Assembly: GCF_001039355.2 (NCBI RefSeq)
Contig: NW_019773703.1
Coordinates: 62,001-126,000 of the forward strand
Direction of reading: 5' to 3'
DNA length: 64,000 nucleotides
DNA from: Lingula anatina
Taxonomy: Eukaryota; Brachiopoda; Lingulata; Lingulida; Lingulidae
Made by a program: the position numbers and the translations under genes. Positions 27,240 through 38,747 of this stretch are shown here, piece after piece; position 1 is the stretch's first letter; every line of letters starts with the position of its first letter. The notes beneath the pieces are model-generated. The model searched no databases and had not been told where the DNA came from. It was given only the letters and a program-made list of their open reading frames with translations.

Positions 27240-27717
27240 CTGTCGTCGCCGTCGCCGTCGTTGCCGTCGTCGCCGTGCACTTTTACCGATATCACGATAA
27301 GTGGAAAACTGTTTTTTCTTTTGGCTTGAAACTTACAGAACTGATGAATATTCATAATACGCAGGTCAAGTTAGAAAATCAGCATGATCAGGTCACTTAT
27401 AGGGAATTTATGCTGTTTTTTCACTTTTTTCAGCATATAGGCAGCACCGATAACATGATAAGTGGAAAACCATTTTACCTTTTGGCTTGAGAACTTACAG
27501 AACTGATGAATATTCATAATACGCAGGTCGAGTTTGAAAATCAGCATGATTGGGTGATTTTTAGTTAATTTAGGCTATTTTTTCTCTTTTTTCAGCATAT
27601 ATGCAGCACCGATAACACCTTAAATGGAAAACCATTTTACCCTTTGGCTTGAAACTTACAGAACTGATGAATATTCATAATACGCAGGTCAAGTTTGAAA
27701 ATCAGCATGATTGGGTC
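27240..27717. repeat. CGTCGC tract and ~161-base tandem repeat
   Basis: A short GTCGTCGCCGTCGCC-type tract (about 27240-27280) is followed by three units of about 161 bases. Each contains GGCTTGAAACTTACAGAACT, ATGAATATTCATAATACGCAGGTC and TTTTTCAGCATAT. The ACTTACAG anchors are near 27331, 27492 and 27654 (spacings 161 and 162). The array runs into the N gap, so its true length is unknown. Confidence 0.85.
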
Positions 27718-28360
27718 NNNNNNNNNNNNNNNNNNNNNNNNNNNNNNNNNNNNNNNNNNNNNNNNNNNNNNNNNNNNNNNNNNNNNNNNNNNNNNNNNNN
27801 NNNNNNNNNNNNNNNNNNNNNNNNNNNNNNNNNNNNNNNNNNNNNNNNNNNNNNNNNNNNNNNNNNNNNNNNNNNNNNNNNNNNNNNNNNNNNNNNNNNN
27901 NNNNNNNNNNNNNNNNNNNNNNNNNNNNNNNNNNNNNNNNNNNNNNNNNNNNNNNNNNNNNNNNNNNNNNNNNNNNNNNNNNNNNNNNNNNNNNNNNNNN
28001 NNNNNNNNNNNNNNNNNNNNNNNNNNNNNNNNNNNNNNNNNNNNNNNNNNNNNNNNNNNNNNNNNNNNNNNNNNNNNNNNNNNNNNNNNNNNNNNNNNNN
28101 NNNNNNNNNNNNNNNNNNNNNNNNNNNNNNNNNNNNNNNNNNNNNNNNNNNNNNNNNNNNNNNNNNNNNNNNNNNNNNNNNNNNNNNNNNNNNNNNNNNN
28201 NNNNNNNNNNNNNNNNNNNNNNNNNNNNNNNNNNNNNNNNNNNNNNNNNNNNNNNNNNNNNNNNNNNNNNNNNNNNNNNNNNNNNNNNNNNNNNNNNNNN
28301 NNNNNNNNNNNNNNNNNNNNNNNNNNNNNNNNNNNNNNNNNNNNNNNNNNNNNNNNNNNN
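27718..28360. other. Assembly gap (643 N)
   Basis: Unknown sequence. Open frames called across it are meaningless. It interrupts a tandem repeat, which is the likely reason for the gap. Confidence 0.99.
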
Positions 28361-28694
28361 TTTGAAAGCCACCTAGATGAACCTTAGACTGCCACATTAA
28401 TCTAATACAATGCAAAAAATGCCCTATCAAAAGTGGTTAAAACATTCAAACCGAATGTCGTTAAGTCCCCATATATCCCCATAGAGACAATAAAATAGAG
28501 TACTCTAAAGTAAGAGTACAGTTTATGGTTGTTCAGCCGAGCGTGGATGAGCCTGCAGTCATGCTACAAAATTTGTTCTGGGGTATGATACTCCAAAATG
28601 TGATCTGACACACACCTTGAAAACGGGTAGCGTGGTCCGATATACCGGTTAATTCAGGATCCTTAGGTGCCGAGTCTGGTAGTTGGGTAGGCCT
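28361..28694. other. Unassigned sequence right of the gap
   Basis: About 330 bases unlike the flanking repeats and without coding signal, ending where the second copy of the AMACR/CCDC112 junction begins (28695). It may be the other end of the inserted element that starts at the hairpin at 27194. Confidence 0.4.
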
Positions 28695-29106
28695 GATATC
28701 ATTTATTATCAAATAAAAATTCTGAAACAATTTCTTATATTTACTTAAAAATTTTAAAGCGTCTTAATTGTTACAGTAACCAAATGATATTGCACCTTTT
28801 TTATGATTAAAAAAATTTTTGAAATAGAATGTTGATGAAAATGCAAAATTGTAAAAATGCACTAAAATGTTATATTTTTCTGTTTTGATATCTTTACTTA
28901 AAGGAATGTAACAAAATGTGTTACAATAGGTATCTTTCAAGTACTACTGATTATATCTATATACTTGTTTAGGGGTCTAAATGAAATCCAACAGGAATAT
29001 TTCCTATTTTATTAAGCAATAAAGAAATTTTTTCCTTTTCATATAGCAATCGGTGTTAATATTTATTCCCTGAGGTGTTAACACTAGGAACACCGGTGAT
29101 ACATCA

Positions 29107-32100
29107 TCAGTGAAGTCCCTGTCTCCATGATGGTACTGCCCTGGAAGAATAAAATTATATTATAAAATGTCAATTGTTTGAATCCAATGTTTTTTAAAAT
29201 CTGATCTTTCATAAAGGGTAAAATTGTCAGGTAATGAGCCTTAATATTTTTATATGAATCAAATATAGAAAATATATTTTCTAGTACCATTTGCACATAA
29301 AGTGCCTACATTATATTTCCAAATAAGTTATGCCTATCTGTGAAAAACAAAGACCTCCCATTTACAACAGCATCTGATCAGGCTAACTCATTACCACTTA
29401 ACAGATATATGTGACTTTATGTGAAAACCATAATGAGACTGTACCTGTGTTGCATACTAAGCACCTGTCCGCCCCCATCAGATCCCTTGTTTTTTTCCCT
29501 CTCCATCCAGCCTGCGGTGGGTTTAAGTAACCGAGAGGGATCACGCTTTACATCTACTTTGACCTACAGACATGCAATAATGAATCATTAAGATATCAAA
29601 TAAAATATGCATCAATGTAGGGATTCAACTTAACAACTGGCCAATAGAATTTTGCCCAGGCAGATAAATGAAAAAAATTAACTACATACACACTCGTATA
29701 GTGCTGAATTTTAGGGTTAAAAGTTCATTCACTTATTCAATTATATAAATAGTATAATTGGCCAAACTAAAAAAAAACTTGAATATTATGCATTTGCTTA
29801 CTTGGCTTTTTATTCTTTCCAATCTTTCTTTCTTCTTTTTATCAGCCTCTTCTTTTGCCTTCTCCCTTGCCAATTTTTCCTCGAAAATTTTTTGATTCTA
29901 AAGGCAAAAAAAAAAAAAAAAAAAAAAATCATAGACTATATAATTCAACAACATGGACATTGCTTCTAAACTAAAAAAAAACACATCTTGTATCTGACCA
30001 AAGATATAAACAAGTTTTCTACTTAGTTGTAACATTTATCAATTTTAGAAAATTCACCATGGATATGATAATGGTTGATACATTTTGACTACACAAGACT
30101 ACACAAAAGAGTTAAGTTTTGATTACTCTCTGTTTCAATCTTGGTAATTCCTTTGCTAATTGTTTTCTCTTAGCTTCTGCCTCTGCTTCTCTTTGAGCCA
30201 TCTCTTCCAGTTTCAAAAAATCATCCACTTCATTCTTTTGCTGCTTATACTCCTGCACCATTGCTCGTAATTTTTCCTTCAAATAAAAAAAAAAAAAATT
30301 ATCAATCAAAACAGCCAAAAATTATAATAACCAAGTAAGGGCAGTTTACATGAAAAATAAAAATTATAAGATGACATAAAATGTCAGTGTATAAGTTAAT
30401 GACACTACGCTTCATGTTCATAAATTTCAAAACTTTACCTGACGTTCCTTTTCTCTTTCCTCCTCAGCTTTTTTTGCAAGATCTTCTCTTAGTTTTCTTT
30501 CCTCTTCTTGTACCCTTTCCAACTCCTTTTGAACCTTTTACATTAAAATGAAGATACTTTTTTATCTACAACACATATTAGAATAGATGCTTATTGCTGT
30601 GCGTTATTTAATATTTACATATCTCTTGGACAAAAAATTAAATGCAACTAAAATTTTACCATAAGAATATCAGAAAAAAAATCACAGAATGGTATAAGAT
30701 TATTTTTAAGACATTTTAATGAAAATTCTAAGAACCAACTCACCTTCCAGGCATTAAGCTTTTTAAATCTATCTTCTTTCTCTTTCTCTATTTTTTCTTG
30801 AAGTTTTAACATCCTTTCATCTTCTTCACTCTCACTCTCTTCCTCAGCCTGTGCCAGTACTTCCTTTTTCTCATGCTGAAATGACATTACAACCATATAC
30901 ACTACACCACAACCACCTTATCCTTAGTCAGCAAGGTTACTACAAACTGCAGAAATTACATAAATTAAAATTTCCACGTAAATATTTTAACTTTAACAAG
31001 CAACCGCTTAATACAAAATATTCTTAGTTTTCAAACAGCATATTAAGGCTTTCAAAAAAAGAAAAATAAAAAAACTAAGGAAAACATGGATTATCAAGTA
31101 GCTACCTACATCCATGACTTGTTAGTCTTTTAACCTTTCATTGTTACAATACTGAAATATCTCAACATTTGATTCAAAACTCACTTCCTTCTTGACTCTC
31201 CATGACTGAATAGCATCTTTCTTCTTTTCATTTAATGAAGAATATTCTTGATACCAGTTTTCATGTTCTCTGATTTGGTGCTCTGTCTTTGTTGGTAGTG
31301 CTGGGTAAAGTTCACGAATAAAAAGAGGCTTACCCTGGAATATATAAATTTAAAATGCATTTCAAGTGAAAATAAAAGATAAATAAATGTTTTATTGTGA
31401 TTTAAAAGCTAAAAAATTAACTTAGAAATGATTACCTTGTGCTTATTTCTAAACTTCATGAATGTCTGGTGATCATATTCATCCCAGCCTCCCCTGTGAC
31501 CTCCTGTTTGCTGCAGAAATCTCTGGAACACAGTAGAAGTTCTTGCTTTAAAAAGACTATCATTTCCCAGTTTTTTTATCATTTTCTTATACAAACATAT
31601 TCAACTCTGACATAATTCAAACAAAATCTAAAAATATATCTTACAACATTTGTAAGAGTAAGCTGCCTAATTCCTTTTAAAAAGCCCATAACTACATAAC
31701 TATGAATTTAAAACAACAACAACAACAACAAGAAAATACCCAACTCTAACAGTAGTTCAAAAATACCATAATAACAATGGTAATAATAGTTGTATATGTA
31801 CTTCAAAAGCTGCCACTTCAGGAGGCAAATCTTTGGTCACATCCCTGGCACTGGCTAGGGGTTTGGGTCGTGCAGATCTTGGTGTGTCCAGATTAACAGG
31901 TCCAGCTTGGGACCAGGCCTCAAATCTTTTCTCCAAAGCTTGAATTTCTTGAGTAGTAGCTTTCTCTTCACGCATGAGCTCCTCATAGCTGTAATTAGTA
32001 TGATATTTACTCAATTTAATAATTTTTCTTAAAACGAATACATAAAGTAAAATTTTATGAACTAATATTTGTACTCATTTATTTATGAATGGTCAGGAAC

Positions 32101-33618
32101 ATTCAACAAGTAATAAAAGCCTCAACACAACATTAAACACAATCTACTTCTAATTATTCTGTACTTTTTGAAGATTTCTTGTACTTACTGTATTCTTTGT
32201 TCTTCTTTAAATGCACTGATTGTTTTCTCTATGTCCTCCATTATTATTTTCAATTTTTCTACAACTAATAAACAAGAAAAATAACTGAAAAATTCAAACA
32301 AGGAATAGAGCAATGAAGAAAAATACAGAAAATGTTCAATGTTCTCAATGACAATTATCATTGAAAGCAATGAAATAGGGCTTACATTCTGGTGTTGGTT
32401 TTACATCTTGCAGCTCATGGTGAAATTTCTTCACCATGCTTCTTATCTTATTTAGCTGTTGCTTCAATTTCACTTCTGAAAAACCATAATATGTTTCATT
32501 TATTGATACATATAATTAGTGTACTTATAATGAAACATGTCTCTTACTGCTCACAATATGAATACAAGAATACTTACATGTAACAGTCTCCATGATGGCG
32601 CATATATTCTAATGCCCAAAGGCTAAAATGCCTCTGAATTAAAATTGCAAAACTACAAATCTATATATTTTACACATAATGATTTTCTATTCAAGAACTG
32701 AAAACAATATTCGCATACTCTCACTGGCGTGTTCATTAGTGAACTTCATATCCGCATCTTCTATGTGGCTGAAGTCTTTTCTGAAGTCACTTCTTTTGCT
32801 GTACAGATGTGTGGACTTTTCTCTTTCCATATTTTTTATTCTGCAATGTTGCAAAACCATCAGATTAAATACTTTAAAAAGGGATATCATTTCAGTATTA
32901 CAATAATATAGTTAATTGACGTTTCCAAGGATGTCTATCAACAAACATGATCAACTATAGATTGAAATGTGTACAGTCAAAGTGTCAATCAACATACATT
33001 TGTATCAACATTGAAGGCTGAACTTTTTCACGGATTATCATAATAAAGTCTGGGAATTATTATTACATGCTATTTAGTAAAAATCTTTCATTAAATATTA
33101 AGCAGGGAATAACACAAAATATTGGGGTCAAAGCCAGATACATTATGTTAAGAAAAAATGGCATACTTATTTCACTACAAATACTAACTTTGTATTTAGC
33201 TGAAGTATTTCTTTTATCAATTCCATCTTCTTGCTATGGTCACCTTTCCCGCGTGAAGAATGTGGGGATCGATCACTGTCAAGGCCCTAGACAATAGTCA
33301 AAATATATTTACATTAAAGGCCGGAGGAAGAGCGTAACACAACGTTTAGATTCCTTGGTCACTATTAATCTATTTCAGGATTGAAATGTTAATGTTATAA
33401 ATGAACAACAGCCAACACAAATTAAGAAAACTTGGAAAAGTTCATTATTTGTCGACATTCCTCTCTGATTTTTACATAAATAAGATTTGGTTTTTGTTTA
33501 AATATATTTTAAAAATATATAGCCAATTTAAAGCTATTATTAGATCGAAGAAGCTTATAAGAGAAGAATAAATGCTGATACTTACATTTCGAACTTCTGC
33601 CCCTGTGGAAGCAGCCAT
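29107..33618 (-). CDS. CCDC112: Coiled-coil domain-containing protein 112
   Basis: Vertebrate CCDC112 is a centriolar-satellite-associated coiled-coil protein; its molecular role is poorly known. Exons in transcript order are 33586-33618, 33189-33286, 32719-32840, 32386-32475, 32189-32264, 31802-31988, 31436-31522, 31185-31334, 30744-30875, 30439-30534, 30127-30276, 29802-29897, 29445-29563 and 29107-29140. They total 1470 bases, or 489 aa, with phases closing throughout. Diagnostic segments include LQDVKPTPE, IEKTISAFKEEQR, YEELMREEKATT, FLQQTGGHRGGWDEYDHQTF, RNKHKGKP, RDPSRLLKPTAGW and the end HRAVPSWRQGLH. Exons 8 to 12 are strongly charged (E/K/R), consistent with long coiled coils. The start MAASTGAEVRN lies 212 bases from the NGLY1 start, on the opposite strand. 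Confidence 0.95.
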
Positions 33619-33830
33619 TTTCAAACAACTTCGCGGTAAATGGAATCCAAGGGGGTCGAATATTATTCTAGACACAATTTCATCATAAAAACAATAGATA
33701 TAAATTGTTTGTATTAATTTAATTATGAATAAAATAAAATATGTCCCGTAATATTGTTCTTTTATAAACAGTAGTATTTGCAGTCTATCATTTTTTCCAA
33801 TCAAAACGCTACACGTCATTAACTTCCAAG
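33619..33830. promoter_or_regulatory. Bidirectional promoter between CCDC112 and NGLY1
   Basis: Only 212 bases separate the two start codons, which point away from each other, so transcription must start in this interval or overlap into the neighbouring gene. No TATA box position is compelling. The CCDC112 start context AAAATGGCTGC resembles a YY1-type initiator. Confidence 0.6.
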
Positions 33831-34706
33831 ATGTCGATTAGCCGGCGAAGGCTGTGTGTTGAAGAGCTATTAAATAATCCTCCGAATACCTTTTTAGAGG
33901 CGTCTGAAATACTTCTTAAATTTGCCAACAATGTTCTGAATGATCCAGAAAACCCCAAATATCGCTCAATTCGTGTCAGCAATCCGAAAGTGGAGCAGAA
34001 GTTACTGTTGGTCAGCGGTGGGATGGAGTGTCTGTTTGCAATGGGATTTCAGGAAGTGAGTTGTTCAATACGTTTGTCGTCCGTGTATGGGGAGAGAGTC
34101 CGTGGGGCAAAGTGGTGACTATTTCGTCAGAAAATTTAAAAAAAGGTTGTTGTTCCTTTGATAAATGGTTTTCCTTTTTAAAAGAAAACTAATTTACAGT
34201 CCAGGGATGGAAGTGGAATGTTGAATACAATGCAAAACCTTAAAATATAGGGGACAACACTGTACTGGTAGCAGTGCACACTTGCTCTTTGTTAGTTAAT
34301 GTATAAACTGATACACGATAATCTTTTTTGTTTATTTCTAGTCTGTATATAATTTTGTTGTATTAATTTAAATAAAGGATGGAGAATACCTCCGCCTTCC
34401 ACGGAATGTCCTTCTTGATGAAATGCGGAGTGTAAGAGATGAGCTTCATGAGGTGAGACAACAGCAGGTTAATCAGCAAGGAGCTGGTCAGCCTAAACCA
34501 CAGCAGCCAACACCACAGACCACTCCACTTCAGACTCCTGCCTTTAATGTAGCCCTAATGGTATGTTGTATTTTTTTAAGGCTGAATTTGGATACAGACT
34601 ATTCAAATTCAGCTTTGATTACTTATCAGAACAACTGCTTTATTATAGAATAGATTCTAGATCTACAAAATAATTTGAAGAAACCATACATTTTTCCTAT
34701 ATTGAC

Positions 34707-34754
<48 letters not shown>

Positions 34755-37700
34755 GCCAAAGAAATGACATTCTACAGCAAGTTGAGGTCAAGCTTTGATC
34801 ATGTCCTTGTATATGAAGACCCAGCCCTTCAAGCCAAAGCAAGAGACTGTATGCCTTTACAGGAAATGAGAGCCGAGGCTCAAAAGAAGTTTGATGAACT
34901 CAGTGCCCACAGCAAAGCAATGAATAAACCTGTGGAAATTGATGTGAATGACATTCTGATATTAGAACTTGTAAACTGGTACAAAGATTTTTTTAGCTGG
35001 GTCAATGCACCAAATTGCGATAGTTGTGGGGGTGCAACCGAAAATGCAGGGATGGCGGAACCAACTGCAGAGGATAGAAAATGGGGAGCTGGAAGAGTGG
35101 AGAATTACTGGTGTGGCAACTGTAGAAAGCATGTACGTTTTCCGCGTTACAATCATCCTGGAAAACTGCTGGAGACCAGACGTGGCAGGTGTGGAGAATA
35201 TGCCAATTGTTTTACCCTCTGCTGCAGAGCTGTGGGGTATGAGGCCAGGTATGTTTTGGACTGGACAGATCATGTCTGGACAGAGGTTTACTCACGGTCT
35301 CAGAAGCGCTGGCTGCACTGTGACACGTGTGAGAAAGGCTGTGACAAGCCATTGTTGTATGAGGTTGGCTGGGGCAAGAAACTGACCTATGTGATAGCAT
35401 TCTCAAAGGATGATATCCAGGATGTGACATGGAGGTACACCAGGAACTTTCAGGAGATTCTCTCTCGGAGAAATGAGTGCAGGGAAAACTGGCTAGTCAA
35501 TACCATCTTAGCTATGAGAAAAGAGAGGCAGAAGCACCTTCCACCTGCCAGAGCACAGGAGCTGGAACACAGAACCCTGGTTGAGCTGGTAGAATTTATG
35601 ACGCCAAAGAAAGAATTGAAAGAAGGGGAGGATGTTGGAAGACAGTCAGGTTCTCTAGCATGGAGAATAGCAAGAGGTGAGGTAGGGGCACCACCAAAAC
35701 TAAAGACCAACACACCTGTGATATTTAAGCTGACTGATGTTGAAAAGGAGAAGAAACTGTTTCACCTAAAATACTGCTGTGCGAGCGATACATATATCAG
35801 GGTGTCTAATGACAGTGAAGAAGTAAAAGGTTGGCAAGCTGGTGTGTTTGAAGAGGACTCCGTCTTCAGGAAGGAGGAACATGATTGGAAGATGGTGTAC
35901 CTTGCCAGGCGTGAAGGTGCTGCTACAGCCTCTATCACCTGGAAAGTGGACTGCACAGGTAAGTTGGAAAAAGATGGGGGGGGGGGGGGGGAATAGATTT
36001 TATGGAGAATTTTGAGTAATGAGAATATATATGTTTAGAACCAAAGTCCAGTCTTGTGGAAGGTCATGAAGATTTATAAGTAACAAAACTTCAGGAATGT
36101 GAATTGTGTTACTTGAAATGAAAATTACTATTAACTATTATTACTATTCTACCTGGTTGCTCCAACAATCCTTATGTTCACACTTACTCTTTTTGTGACC
36201 AGCAATCACAATCTCTAAGTTTACCATCAACTGGATCTGAAAGCAGTTGCTTAGGGACCACTTTGGCATGATATTTTGATTCAAAATTTATGGCAAAAGT
36301 GTGCTGTTTGGGAAATTATTGTTAATTATTGATTTCTTCAATGGGCAAAATTTTTCAATCTCTCAAATGCATCATTTTGGAATCATAAAAAGTTATGATT
36401 CTTTATAAAGCATTTGTGGTGCTATTACTGTATAGAATAGAACTATAGCCTGTTTTTCAATTTTGTTGCTACCCCTTGATAACAATGTTATAATTTAAAG
36501 AATTTATTACCTAAAAAATACAGTATCTGTAAGATTTTCAATTTTCCCCTTTGAAAACATTGAGTTTTTACCATAAGTTGGTGTGTAGTTCTTCCATCAA
36601 ATCTAAGTTATTTGAGCAGCTGAGCAAGGAACTTTTAAAGTTTCAAGTACTACATATCTTTTTTCTTTTTCTTTTTTTTTTGTTTGTTAGATTCGGGTCT
36701 TTTAGTTGACACAGTTGAGGTTTTAGCAAGCAGCTGTGTGTATGAAGATGGCAAAATTTCCTGGAGACTTTGTGGAGACAATCAAATATGCATGCCTATA
36801 AAAGGTCAGTAGCAATGAGAAAGTACACATGAAGATTTTTATCACCTACAAATACAGTAAGTTATCATCCAATCTAGAATAAAAAAACTGTGGTGATTAA
36901 AAGCACATGGCACATCTTTTGGATTCATCCAGAGCTGCTTATAGTTTTCTAAAACACTTGACTAAAAACATCCCAGACAAATGTTGACCAATTACATGGA
37001 ACCGGAGAAGATTGATTGTGCCCGGAAGTGACGTGCAGTGGTGTTAAAAGCGAAGCTGAGTGGTCATTTTAACATAGAGGTGAACGGCAGTGAAGACGGG
37101 TTGTCGGAGGAAAAAGAAGTTTTCTAAACAACATGGTAAGATAACTCTCTTTTTTTACGCATTTTGGGCAGAGAATACTTGTAGAAATAATAGACGCATG
37201 ATATGAAAACGTGACACGGAACTTGAAGGTGCAAAATCGTGCTTAATTTGCAGTCAACTTGTTTAGAAATAAATGCTGCGTCGACCGCCAGCGCGACAAA
37301 AAGCATAAAGGGGAAATAATTCCCGGGAGTCTATAAATCGTTGTCATGTGGAAATTTGGCATTAATATAATCCGATATGTCCATATCTAAGTATTTTTGG
37401 GTGTTTTATGGTATGGGCTGCAATCAAACGATGTTTTAGAGGTCTTGAAGGACCTTGTGAAAACCAGGAAGTAGTTCGTAACTAACAAGTGGAATGGACC
37501 GATCTCAGACTGCTGTGCACAGCTGTATCTTTTTTTCAATATATTGACGAATTTTTAGATCTTTATATGTCCATCTGGCATGAAATTCCACACACATGAT
37601 CACACTGATATACCTTTTACACTGGGGAAGGCGCTAATCAGTGACAAATGCCAAGACATTCTGACAGCCTCTTATCTGAGTTAAAAATCACTGACAAAAG

Positions 37701-38747
37701 AGACTGGAAATCAATTTCCTCAGGCTGGCAATCATTAGCCTATAGAAATTGGTCATGTTACATCTTATCTACCTGTGAGAATCGTTTTACCAACTGAGTA
37801 TTGCATAATAATGTCAATTATTAGTACTTTGAGCTAGTCTTAATTACCTGTCAGCTCACCTGAATTCTCTTTTTGTCTTTTTGGGAAGATCTTGTCAGTG
37901 AAATGTTTTATTTGTCCTGTGACAAAAATTCGTCAATATATTGAAAAAAAGATACAGCTGTGCACAGCAGTCGGAGATCGGTAAATTTCACTTGTTAGTT
38001 ACGAACTACTTCCTTGTTTTCACAAGGTCCTTCAAGACCTCTAAAACTTCGTTCTAATTGCAGCCCATACCATAAAACACCCAAAAAATACTTAGATATG
38101 GACATTTCGGATTATATTAATGCCAAATTTCCACATGGCAACGATTTACAGCCTCCCGGGAATTATTTTCCATTTACGCTCTTTGTCGCAATGGCGGTCG
38201 ATGCAGCATTCATTTTAAAACAAGTTGACCGCCAATTAAGCACGATTTTGCACCTTCAAGTTCCATGTCAGGTTTTCATATCATGCTTTTATTATTTCTA
38301 CAAGTTTTCTCTGCCCAAAATGCGTAAAGAAAAAGTGTTATCTTACCATGTTGTTTAGAAAACTTCTTTTTCCTCCGACAACCCGTCTTCACTGCCGTTC
38401 ACGCTATGTTAAAATGACCACTCAACTTCGTTTCTAACACCACTGCACGTCACTTCCGGCACAATTCTGACCAATGCTGATCTTCTCCGGTTCCCTTTAT
38501 TGTCTAGAGATTTTGCCCTGTTTATTATCACAACTATTGGGTACTTATTATTCATTTTGTTACAGAGTCCAAGCGAACCCTGACAGATGACCTAAATGGC
38601 TGCAGGGAGCTAACTTTGACTGCAGAACTGAGCAAGGGACGAGGTGATGTAGCATGGCAGCACACACAGCTGTTCAGACAACAAAAAGATGAAGTACACA
38701 ACTTCCCATTTGAAATAGTTATCAAGCTAAAGAAGAAAGACGGTTGA
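33831..38747 (+). CDS. NGLY1: Peptide-N-glycanase (PNGase)
   Basis: Cytosolic peptide:N-glycanase that removes N-glycans from misfolded glycoproteins exported from the ER during ERAD. Exons are 33831-34055, 34378-34560, 34755-35958, 36691-36804 and 38566-38747, totalling 1908 bases or 635 aa; human NGLY1 is 654 aa. An N-terminal PUB domain (about 1-95) is followed by a Gln/Pro-rich linker (about 106-130). The transglutaminase-like core has zinc cysteines C224/C227 and C256/C259. The catalytic triad is C282 (RRGRCGEYAN), H309 (DHVWTEVY) and D326 (WLHCDTCE), with the 27 and 17 residue spacings of the human enzyme. The C-terminal PAW domain ends in RGDVAWQHTQLFRQ and the terminus KLKKKDG. Intron 2 ends in a 41-T tract, and intron 4 contains a large foldback element. 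Confidence 0.98.
34711..34751 (+). repeat. 41-base poly-T tract abutting an NGLY1 splice acceptor
   Basis: An uninterrupted run of T from 34711 to 34751, then AAG and the first base of exon 3 at 34755. It doubles as the polypyrimidine tract. On the complement it reads as poly-A, so it could be the tail of a retroposed insertion or a slippage expansion of the tract. Confidence 0.9.
36998..38494. mobile_element. Foldback element in NGLY1 intron 4
   Basis: Two long inverted arms, about 36998-37556 and 37924-38494 (roughly 560 bases each), are separated by a spacer of about 367 bases. The arms match across their lengths with scattered substitutions and small indels. Shared landmarks include GGAACCGGAGAAGAT at the outer ends, CCGGAAGTGACGTGCAGTGG, ATTCCCGGGAG, GACCTTGTGAAAACAAGGAAGTAG and TTCAATATATTGACGAATTTTT at the inner ends. 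No transposase frame is visible. I see no clear target-site duplication. It could be a Foldback-type element or two copies of a dispersed repeat inserted in opposite orientation. Confidence 0.85.

Noticed and set aside
27649-28430. Long open frames of 220-240 residues across 27718-28360
   Set aside because: They consist of X residues from the N gap and carry no sequence information.
38014-38358. 114-residue frame in the right arm of the foldback element
   Set aside because: It lies within an intronic inverted repeat. The left arm does not keep an equivalent intact frame, and I see no domain or codon pattern supporting translation.
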